Source of the DNA: Nematostella vectensis | Taxonomy: Eukaryota; Cnidaria; Anthozoa; Actiniaria; Edwardsiidae | Reading direction: 5' to 3' | Length of the DNA: 64,000 nucleotides | Assembly: GCF_932526225.1 (NCBI RefSeq) | Contig: NC_064039.1 | Coordinates: 2,566,001-2,630,000 of the forward strand | The notes under the pieces: model-generated | Database searches by the model: none | What the model was told of the DNA's origin: nothing | What the model saw: only the letters and a program-made list of their open reading frames with translations | In this document: positions 11,601-23,600 of the stretch, in pieces | Layout: each line of letters begins with the position of its first letter | Numbering within the stretch: the first letter of the stretch is position 1 | Position numbers and translations under genes: made by a program

Positions 11601-14600
11601 ATCCATGGTTACTTGGGAACTTTAGTTTTAATTCTTATCCCCTTTTTGTTTAACGCTTCCTTTTTTCACAACCTATATCAATGTATCCTTAACTTGTTGT
11701 TTAATTTTTTTGTTTAATCCTTCCGCGATCAAATTAGAAAAACACACAGGCACTCATCATTTAATATAGGTCATCATATAGATATCTGTTTGAAGCAAAA
11801 AATTCTACCATAGTAATAAAACTTCAGTAAGTTTGAGGTAATTAAAATTAGAGTCGAAGCTCTCTGAGTGATCGCTCTCGTAAGCAAACAGCTTCGTTAA
11901 CCACCATTTTCGGTTCCAAAGGGTAGTAGCTTCGACTGAACTACAAAAAAAGAAAATAGGACGGAGTAGCAATCTGGATTTCTTCAATAGAAAACAAAAT
12001 CAGAAAAAACAAAAAAAGAGACCAAGTGACTGCCCTTTTTCTAAAACCTTGTTCAAACATGATAGTTAGAAAGACTCTACTGACTTTTAAGGACCAGTTT
12101 TCAGTTGAGTTTAGTCCAAGTTTAGACGCCGTTCTTTATATGTACTGTTCCAAATGTTTATACGTGAATGTGAACGAAGTCGATTGTTCCATCTTCACTG
12201 CATTTGGATCGGCACATGTAAAGAACGGCGTCGAAACAAGGCCTTCAGCTTATTTACACGGCCCATTACTAAGTACCATAACTTTACTCCAATAGTTGTC
12301 CTGCAAAAATGAGAGCTGTACTGGTGGTCGGCATACTGCTTGTTCTAGCCGCGTTTACCAGCGCGCAATACATATCGACGTTCGGCGATGATCCAAAGCC
12401 CTTGAACCACTTGTCGTCGGACGCTCGAGTTGGAGAGATGAGCACGGGAGAATGGGAGAAAGACTCGCCACGAGCTATAAAAGGTAACTGGCGAAAGGCC
12501 TTGAAATCTTTTCAGAAATCAGTGGGTTCTCTCTAAAAGAAATTCCGAAGTTCATTTAAGTCTTGTGCGCGAAAGCGAAACCGTGACGCAAGTTTTAAAT
12601 TGGTCTAGAAAGTTTGATAATACGTAGCAAGCTGGAGAACTTCACTTTGTAAGCTACTGATATGTGAAGACAGGTCGCAGAACTGCACTTTTTAAGCTAC
12701 TGATATGTGAAGACAGGTCGCAGAACTGCACTTTTTAAGCTACTGATATGTGAAGACAGGTCGCAGAACTGCACTTTTTAAGCTATTGCTATGTTAGGAC
12801 AGGGAGCAAAACTGCTTAAAATAGGAACGGTATCAGGCTAATATGATTGTAAAGCAATACGAGAATTCGGAGTGTACGGCTAAGTTCAAACGTCGTATTA
12901 TCCATGAGCCGTATTCAAAGCAAATGCATGCAAATGAAGATGAAACAATCGACTCGATCATTTGCATGCAGTTGCATTGAATACGGCTCATGGATAATAC
13001 GACGTTTGAACTTAGCCTAAGAAAAATATCAATAAATTGAGAAACAAATACAGTCTATTTTGAATTTGCCGCTCAACAAAGCTTTGACGTTTAAACTACT
13101 TAACTAACAGGGTAAAATTTGAAAGGATTTTTACTCATGTTGCAATGTTAAGTAGTTCTTGAGGCTATCTGTATAATAGTACTTCTTTTCTTTTTCAGAC
13201 AAGATGCGCCTAAATCCTTGAATACAACAATGATGGAAGACGATACTAAATGCATTAAGTAGATGTAATGTTTTAATAAAGAGAACGGGGTACCCCGACT
13301 GATGCTAGTCTTGTAATAGTTTTGCATGGGTAACAGCAAAGGAAAAAGATAAGTAAGGGGTCCTCGAGTATTCCCTTGTCAAAGCTATACCATGTACGCG
13401 CACTGCAATACAATGGGCTTCCTTTAGTAGCCTCAGATTCATGATAAAAACATTACCAAAAATCTAATATGGCAGGGTTGTTTAACATAACGTGTTTTCA
13501 TTCTTCGGGATAATGGGAACACTACATACTTAGGGTTACGGTGAATTGAAGTGATGTGAAGATGCGAAGCACCATTCAAAAAAGTACAACGGAGGGGGAG
13601 GGGGAAGGGGGAAGGCCTACCTCTTGAAAGGACCCCTCTAACGGCAGGTAGACAAGGAGGGTCATGGAGCGCATCAGGTCGCCAACCTGATAGAAAACAA
13701 GACGTCAGGTCCCGGTAAATGAGGAGTTTCGACCGGTTCTTTTGGTTATATTTTGATAATTCGTTGACTATTCTAGCAATAGAAGAGAGCCGTGTTTATA
13801 GAAAGGATTGAAATGCACAGTAATCCAGGTGGAATTAGTTCGCAGAGTTCTACTTTGCACCATAACATCAGCTATTTGAGGGACTTACCAGAATAAAATC
13901 TCCCTTTGTTTTGAGGTACAGCGCCAGAATGTTGTCATAGTAACTACACTCGTAGCGAAGCTCCTTGTCAGCTGTCCACTCGAATATACTGACCTGCAGG
14001 AAAACAAGGCATAGTTTACAGTCAGTGCTATTGAATCTCAAGAACATTAAGGAGGATTCAAGGCCCGGTGCGCTCGCGATTCATTCTATCCCATATGGAC
14101 AGAGTTTAGGAGGCTAACAATAATAAGCCACTTGTAATAACAGATCACCTAAATTTTTGAGTGGCAAATTCAAGGCAAAATAAACAAAGAACTGACTGAG
14201 CCTGTCACGTGCAGTATTCCATTTCATCTCCATTTCATCTCCATTTCATCTCCATTTCATCTCCATTTCATCTCCATTTCATCTCCATTTCATCTCCATT
14301 TCCTTAGTGAAAAGACCGGTGTAGGACTATTACGAAAATTGGAAGGTTAAACAACACTTACTGTGCTATTAATCCCTGCCAAGACTTTGCCGTTGAACTC
14401 TACCAGAGAGTAGACAGCACCCTTCACTTCCTTTTCAGCCACTTGAACAAGTTTTCCTGCCAACACAAATTCATTTTGACGACTGAAAAAGGGGAATATA
14501 AAGGGAATGTCCTAAACTGTTGTGAAGGGGGGGAGCCCTTAATGTTTGCCCCCCCCCACCCCCACAGGGTATAAATAAACGCTTATCCTCTGGTAAGTGC

Positions 14601-17600
14601 AAGTCAACATGAACGTTCCCTTAGCTGAGGCACTTACTAACAATACATTAATGTGTTTGATTTACTAAAGGTAAGTGTACATAGGCCACTTGGGGATATA
14701 ATCTTTTCTTTAAACAACTCTGCTTGGAGAGTGTTGGACAACACATAGCCCCTTTGCGTATGGCATAGTTTTGCACCTATGTGAATGGTTCGGAAACATT
14801 AAGAAAATATTGGGGGGGCACAATACAGAAACATTAAGAAAATATTGGGGGGGCACAATACAGAAACATTAAGAAAATATTGGGGGGGGACAATACAGAA
14901 ACATTAAAAAAATATTGGGGGGGGGCACAATACAGAAACATTAAGAAAATATTGGGGGGGCATGATACAGAAACATTAAGAAAATATTGGGGGGGCACGA
15001 TACAGTAACATTAAGAAAATATTGGGAGGCACGATACAGAAACATTTAGAAAATATTAGGGGTGCACAATACAGAAACATTAAGAAAATATTGGGGGGGG
15101 CACCATACAGAAACATTTAGAAAATATTGGGGGGCACGATACAGAAACATTTAGAAAATATTGGGGGGCACGATACAGAAACATTAAGAAAATATTGGGG
15201 GGGCACGATACAGTAACATTTAGAAAATATTGGGAGGCACGATACAGAAACATTTAGAAAATATTGGGGGGGGCACAATACAGAAACATTAAGAAAATAT
15301 TGGGGGGCACGATACAGAAACATTAAGAAAATATTGGAGGGGGCACAATACAGAAACATTAAGAAAATATTGGGGGGGCACGATACAGAAACATTAAGAA
15401 AATATTGGGGGGGCACAATACAGAAACATTAAGAAAATATTGGGGGGCACGATACAGAAACATTAAGAAAATATTGGGGGGCACGATACAGAAACATTAA
15501 GAAAATATTGGGAGGCACGATACAGAAACATTTAGAAAATATTGGGGGGCACGATACAGAAACATTTAGAAAATATTGGGGGGCACGATACAGAAACATT
15601 TAGAAAATATTGGGGGGCACGATACAGAAACATTTAGAAAATATTAGGGGTGCACAATACAGAAACATTTAGAAAATATTGGGGGGCACGATACAGAAAC
15701 ATTTAGAAAATATTAGGGGTGCACAATACAGAAACATTAAGAAAATATTGGGGGGGGCACGATACAGAAACATTTAGAAAATATTGGGGGGCACGATACA
15801 GAAACATTAAGAAAATATTGGGGGGCACGATACAGAAACATTAAGAAAATATTGGGGGGGGGGGGGCACGATACAGAAACATTTAGAAAATATTGGGGGG
15901 GCACAATACAGAAACATAAGAAAGTATTGGGGGGGGGGGGGCACAATACAGAAACATTTAGAAAATATTGGGTGGGGGCACGATACAGAAACATTTAGAA
16001 AATATTGGGGGGGGGGCACGATACAGAAACATTTAGAAAATATTGGGGGGCACGATACAGAAACATTTAGAAAATATTGGGGGGCACGATACAGAAACAT
16101 TTAGAAAATATTGGGGGGCACGATACAGAAACATTTAGAAAATATTAGGGGTGCACAATACAGAAACATTAAGAAAATATTGGGGGGGGGCACGATACAG
16201 AAACATTTAGAAAATATTGGGGGGCACGATACAGAAACATTAAGAAAATATTGGGGGGCACGATACAGAAACATTAAGAAAATATTGGGGGGGGGGGGGG
16301 GGGGGCACGATACAGAAACATTTAGAAAATATTGGGGGGGCACAATACAGAAACATAAGAAAGTATTGGGGGGGGGGGCACAATACAGAAACATTTAGAA
16401 AATATTGGGTGGGGGCACGATACAGAAACATTTAGAAAATATTGGGGGGCACGATACAGAAACATTTAGAAAATATTGGGGGGCACGATACAGAAACATT
16501 TAGAAAATATTAGGGGTGCACAATACAGAAACATTAAGAAAATATTGGGGGGGGGGCACAATACAGAAACATTTAGAAAATATTGGGGGGCACGATACAG
16601 AAACATTAAGAAAATATTGGGGGGCACGATACAGAAACATTTAGAAAATATTAGGGGTGCACAATACAGAAACATTAAGAAAATATTGGGGGGCACGATA
16701 CAGAAACATTAAGAAAATATTGGGGGGGGGCACGATACAGAAACATTTAGAAAATATTGGGGGGCACAATACAGAAACATTAAGAAAATATTGGAGGGGG
16801 CACAATACAGAAACATTAAGAAAATATTGGGGGGGGGCACGATACAGAAACATTAAGAAAATATTGGGGGGCACGATACAGAAACATTAAGAAAGTATTG
16901 GGGGGGGCACAATACAGAAACATTTAGAAAATATTGGGGGGGGGGCACGATACAGAAACATTAAGAAAATATTGGGGGCACGATACAGAAACATTAAGAA
17001 AATATTGGGGGGCACGATACAGAAACATTTAGAAAATATTAGGGGTGCACAATACAGAAACATTAAGAAAATATTGGGGGGCACAATACAGAAACATTAA
17101 GAAAATATTGGGGGGGGGGGGGCACGATACAGAAACATTTAGAAAATATTGGGGGGGCACAATACAGAAACATAAGAAAGTATTGGGGGGGGCACAATAC
17201 AGAAACATTTAGAAAATATTGGGGGGGGGCACGATACAGAAACATTAAGAAAATATTGGGGGGCACAATACAGAAACTTCAAGAAAATATTGGAGGGGGC
17301 ACAATACAGAAACATTAAGAAAATATTGGGGGGCACGATACAGAAACATTAAGAAAATATTGGGGGGCACGATACAGAAACATTAAGAAAATATTGGGGG
17401 GGGGCACGATACAGAAACATTTAGAAAATATTGGGGGGCACGATACAGAAACATTTAGAAAATATTGGGGGGCACGATACAGAAACATTAAGAAAATATT
17501 TTGATACTGTTTTCCACTAGATGACTAAAATGAAAGTCAAAAAATGTATTTAAACCCAAGATTTCTGAAAATACCCGCGAATTTGTCATTTTTGGAACTT

Positions 17601-20600
17601 TATAGGTGATAGCCAACTTTAACCGGAAGTAGTCGATAATAAAACCTGGGACGTTTATTTCACCCTGCGCCTTCTAGCAAAAGACACCAATTTTATTGCA
17701 GTTGTAGGTTGAAATAACCTTTATAAGATAAGCTATGGAGATAAATTCGGCTTTTATCACCGACTAATATAGTTTATTGTCGCCATTTTGCACTGGAGAT
17801 TAAATTTGTCATTTTTGAAAGCACAAGAGATTGCACATCTTGTCTACAAATAAAAGAATCATAAAATCCATTTGATACTTTTAAGTTGTAAAAAAGGCAA
17901 AACTGATTAGGTTCCTGCTATTAATTTTACCTTTTTTTAAAACCGGAAGTAGTTTCCAAACCTGTTTCTGTACACTAATAATACCAGCTTAATGCATATA
18001 CAAATAAGCAATGAGGCATTTTTTTTTTTAATTGAGTCGCACAATTGATAAATGACAGTTGTATTTTGCATTTAAGAGTGCACCAATTCAATATAAAGAA
18101 AATGTTTTCCTGCTATGTGAGCCTCAGCATTTTGTTAAAAATTAGTGAAATCTCAGGCTGGACGTTCTTAAGAGTGTGGTTCATATACGTCGGTCTAACG
18201 TTATTACAAACTCCGATGAGAATTGTTATCTTCATTTAATACAGTTCAGATATCTTACAGCTTTACCGTTATACGATTCAGTGGAGCTGCAAAGGGCTGA
18301 ACATTTCATGCTGGCTTGGGTGCAAGTGCAGCGTGCTGGGCAGCCTATCTTGCATCAAATAGCTCTTGGTTCCTCATCTATATAGTTCTTGGCTTATTGG
18401 CACGCTTTGACAACTGTTTTCCATTCCGCTAAAAAAACGTAAGGACTGAGGCAAAGCTGCCTTCGTCGGTAGAATGACATCAAATGCTTTTCCTTTCTTC
18501 ACGGAGAGCTGCATTCTTCCCTTGTCTACTTCCGACTCTCTGTACTTGTTCGGTCGTATAGAAGCAGCGGAAAGCGCTCAAGTGTTGCCAAACATTCTGT
18601 CTTTTATCTCGACTGGCCTGAAGGCTAGCTGTCGAAAAGCATCTGTGGCTTCGGGGAATACAGCAAGTACTGTCTTTTCTCCCTACCCGCACAACAGGAT
18701 ACAGTATCACGCCTGTAAATGCGTGAAATTCTACCAGTATTTATTTGGAGTGATACTCCTTTGACTGTTCTGTAGAATAAGGAAGAAAGGCAAGGAGAGT
18801 GATAAGCGCGCTTCTGAGGCCGCCAGATTAACGGTTCGTACAGTTAGAAACTGTTCATCTTGTAACACTTGCACTTATTCATGTATGCGGTCGTTTAGAG
18901 ACGTTGAAGTCAATAGGTAGAGCGGCCCGCTCCCGTGGTTCTTGGTATCCCCACCAGGCTTGTCACATAAGCAGTTGCTTTTGTCTACTCTTTCTTTTCT
19001 CTTGGTCCAGATATTAAGCGTGTATATTTGGTATACTTGGGCTGGCTTACATGTGTCTTATTTCATTTGACGACTTTCAAAAATAGTGAGTATCGACGCG
19101 TGATTTTCACCTCCAGATTAAATTATCGGCCATTTTGATATCCCAAGATAATCCGTGACTAAATCAGATTTTCTTTTGGCTCCATAGCCTATCTTGTAAA
19201 CTTAACTACTCCTGAAACAAGATTTTGTTTATTTTTTTGAAAGGCGCAAAGTGAAACAAGCGTGCCAGTATTATACTTGACTACTTAAGGTTCAATGTCG
19301 CTGTCATCGTAAAAGTTACAAAAATGAAATATTTGTGTGCATTCTTTGAATTATATTTTATTCGTCTATAAGTTAAACTTTCTTAAAATGTGCAAGTTTA
19401 TTTATTTATTTGGAAAAAGTTAGTTTACCTCCGGTTCACAATGGCGGCCAAATCAATATCCATTATTAATAAAAAATTAAAGCCGAACTGAGCTTGGCTC
19501 TATAGCCTATCTTATAAGGGGTATTAAAAACTATCACTATGCTAAAATTGGTAACTTTAGCAAAAAGTGCGCAATTCAATGTAAAATCTGCACATATCCG
19601 CCGAAGTAAATATGGCTCACATGATGAGCCTAGAATGGCTGGTAGGGAGACTTATCTCGAACATGTCTACATCCAAACAGTGTGGCACATACCTTCAGAG
19701 AGGTGGAAGAGCAGAAGTCTGCCTGCTTTAGGCTCTGGCTCCTCTGGGAAGACATATGCAGTGCCGACACAGTAGTAGGTGTGGGGGTCATCGGACAAGG
19801 TACAGGACATTAGACTGGTGGCTTGCTCATTGTCATGCAATTGATGAGCATGGGTCACTGAAACATTGAACAAACCAAAGGCATTAATCAACATGGGCGC
19901 TTGACAGGTGGCAGAAAGACGAAAAGCCCAAGTAGAAGCTTATCTGTTTTTACATGGAGATCTTACTTTGTCATTGAAATATAACAAGTAAATAATTTAT
20001 TATGTACACAATGCTTACTTTGTCATTGAAATATAACAAGTAAATGATTCATTATGTACACAATGCTATAGACAGAATGAACAAATAAGTCACTAGCTGA
20101 CAAACAAAAAATGGCAGAAGTCAAAAGTTACAGAACTCAAGAAAATCTTGAGCTAAACAAGCCCTAAGCTACAGTACATATGTAAGGACAACCCCATCAC
20201 CTCTTCATAACACCTTATGCATGGGGCATTCCTTTAGGGAAAAATTTAAGATGGTATGGTTGAAGGGGGTTAAGCCATGCATTCTTTTTTTGTGATATGT
20301 ACTTTACCTTCAAAAGTGTGCTGATCAATAATTAGCAGGCTGCCGATTTCCATCTCATCACCAAAGGTGATACCGTCAGGAGCGGAGGATGACGCAGAGC
20401 CAGAAACACCAGTACCCACAGAAGAGGACACGTTGTGTGCTGTGGTGCTAGCACTGGGATGTAAAGGTACTGTGCCAGAGGTCCCAGGCTCACTGATCTC
20501 AATGCGTACAGAGATGACACCAAAAGTCTGTGTTGCCTCCTGATAGGCTATCCGTCTTGGTGACTCCCCAAGGGGAACTGTTCTGATATGGAGTTTTTGG

Positions 20601-23600
20601 ATTTCGTCTATTGTGCCAATCGTAAGGGAGCCATCGTTTGCCAGAGCAAGACTGAAAAGGAAAAGATATTGTAACATGCCCTAAAAAATAAAATTGGAAT
20701 AATCTGGATTTTTGTGGTGAAAATTGGGTGACCTACAGTACCTGTCAGGATAGCCTTGTGAGTTTAAAGGGCACATAAAATTCACTTCCTAGAAAAACAA
20801 AAAACAACAAAAGGTTTTTTTTTGTATCAACTTCTGATTCCAAACGTTCTAAGTTTTCTGTATGAACTGATGCACGGACATAAAACAGTTTTAAAAATCT
20901 TGTACCATAATGGTCTCCATGGTACCTTAAGGTTGACATTTGAGAACACCAATTTATGATTACTGGAGTAGATGACAGTTGGTCTGTCTGAGCAGGCGAA
21001 CACGTTCACAGTAGACAGGGATTTGAAAGTGCGCAACATAGTGGGCTGTGTACCCAGGGTTACTTTTTTGCACTCTGCAAGGGCTCCTGCAAACACCAAG
21101 CGCACAAGACACAAATTAAAACCATGAACAGAAACATGTTGCACTCTTATCATTTATTATTCTATAATCTAATACCTTATTACACTTAATTTTTGCGACG
21201 TCAAAATTTCGCGATTTTGAGATGGCGATATTTCGCGACACTTTATTTTCGTGATTTTCCTATTTTCGTAAAAACCAGATCACTTTATTTTCGCGATTTC
21301 GTGATTTTGGGGTAATAAAATCAAGCACATGTAATCATCAAAACTGTGGAAACAATTAGTAAAAAAGATGCGTGGGCTAAATTTAGTTTCATAAAAATCT
21401 ATAAAAAATCTATAAATACAATTTCAACTCAACCCCCTTACGGTACTATTTGTACATTAGATGACTAAACAGACAAGGTGTTTCCATAAAGCTTATTAAA
21501 CGGTTAATATTCTCTCAAAGCTTCTTGTGTACTCACTTAATTTTTGCGAATCCTTATTTTCGCGACACTTAATTTTCGTGTCACTTTTTTCACAAATCTT
21601 TTAAAATCGCGAAATTCACGAAACTTTTTAAATCGCGAAATTAAAGTGACGCGAAAATTAAGTGTAATAAGGTATATACCATGTATACCATATCTTCTAT
21701 ACTTTATCAAACAATAATATTTTGAACAAAATCACGAGCTATGTGCTACTGCAAATAACAAGTCACACATAGAGGGAGAAGGTCCAGTAAATGGAAAAAT
21801 GGACCTGGCTAAAAGTACCTGACAGACATGCGAATGTTTGAAAAAGGCTTGTTGATAAAATGTTTATTCTCATTTTCCAGAAAAGGATCCAAAGTTCAAA
21901 GTCTTAGGTTCTCCTCAAAACCTGGACTGACTGGAGCCCAAATTTTCTAAATTATGCACAGGAACCAATTCCCAAAATTTAGAAAAGCGTGAAAGGTAGT
22001 GCATACTGTACATACCTGTCATAGGATCCATTGTAAAGTAGAAGAGAGTGCCATCACCCAACGCACAGAGAAGATAGTGTATCCCTTCGAATGCTGTCTT
22101 GAGTATTGACCGAGGAATAATCTCTGTTGTATAAGAATGCAGTAATAGTAAATTAGTCTCATGGAATGTCTAGAACTGAGGTTGCTCTGACTGTAGTTCT
22201 TTTGTTTTGCATTCTTGAGAAACATGTATTACTTGAAGGATTGAAGAAAAATAACTAATAACTGTGTTGCATAAATTTGAGATGAAGTACTGTATAGTAA
22301 TAAAGGTTTTTCAGGAGAGTTAAAATCAGCATTCTCTTTGGACTGGAATTTTAGAAGGAATATTTTTAGAAGCTTAATGAAATACAAAATTTATCTTGCA
22401 AGATGTTTTTTTTTTTAGTATTTGTGGCCCACCGTGGGCATGGTACCCTCCTTGATCCTGGAATTGTTGCATTTATTTGATTTTGCGCAAGTTACTTAGT
22501 GGCCATAAACACACCTCCTCCCAGCATTTGCACGTGAAGCTGGTTCAGCTTGGGCAGCTGAAGCACTCTAACTGAGATGTCAGTCCATAAACCAACGGCA
22601 ACCATGTCTGCCCTGGACTTTCCTTCAACTACGATACGGAAGAGACATTTAATTGATAGAAATTGTCAATGAAAATCACCATGTATATTATCTAACAAAT
22701 GTAAAGAGACCCAATAAAATGTCTACCTGTAGGGGTGATGTCCAGACACGCAACCTCATACTCTAATGTCACTTGGCTACGAAACAAAACAAATCATTTG
22801 TATGTATGTAGAGATGAATGCAGGATTTTCTGCAAGTAATCTTGAGCAAACGTTATGCAAGTTTGAAGACAGCAAACTTTAGCATACAAGATCCATTTCC
22901 ATTCTTTTATTTGACACCAACCATGCTATGTACTGTATACTACGGAAGCCCATGAGGGCCACTCAAGGTTTTTGTTAACAACATCTCACCTTTCGGTCAC
23001 GACTTTGAACTATTTGCGTCACGACAAAGCACTATTTGATTATCCCTTAAAACATTGCAGGTTTAGTTCACAATATCGCACTTTGTGTCTCAAAACATAG
23101 CACTTTGTGTCTTAAAAAACTCATCATTTTGCCTTTGCTTAAAACATTTCAGTATATCGTTCACGAAATTCAACTTTGTGCTTATAACATAGCACTATTT
23201 GTCTATTGCATAAAATATTTGACTTTGTGCTTTATAACATGGGACTTTGTGTCTTAAAAAATCTCGCGATTTGTCGAATGCGCAAATTATTTCAGGTTTT
23301 GTCTGTACATTAAATATCTAACTTTGTGCTTCATAACATGGTACTTGCGTCTTAAAAAATCTTGCGATTTGCCAAATGCGCAAATCATTTCAGGTTTTGT
23401 CTATTGCATAAAATATTTAACTTTGTGCTTTATAACATGGTACTTTGTGTCTTAAAAAATATGCGATTTGCCGAATGGCCAAATAATTTCAGTTTTTGTC
23501 TATGCATAAAATATTTAACTTGTGCTTTAGAACTTCATTTTACAAATTTGAAGAGAATTATCAAATAACTGGATTCTATACGAATGACCTGTGAGCACCC

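Larger units (their letters stand above)
9152..13620. other. DDB1 intron 22, host of a nested gene
   Basis: A 4.5-kb intron. The left part (9152-11340) shows no gene. From 11344 it carries, on the opposite strand, the complete peptide A gene (TATA, three exons, AATAAA), two related inverted-repeat elements and a short 43-bp tandem repeat. Confidence 0.8.

Noticed and set aside
12026..12295. 89-codon frame upstream of peptide A
   Set aside because: It runs through both arms of an inverted-repeat element; no domain or signal.
15117..17336. Many 60-100 codon frames with FLMFLY or NVSVSCPP repeats
   Set aside because: Translations of the G-rich satellite in DDB1 intron 19; frame changes with every G-run length.
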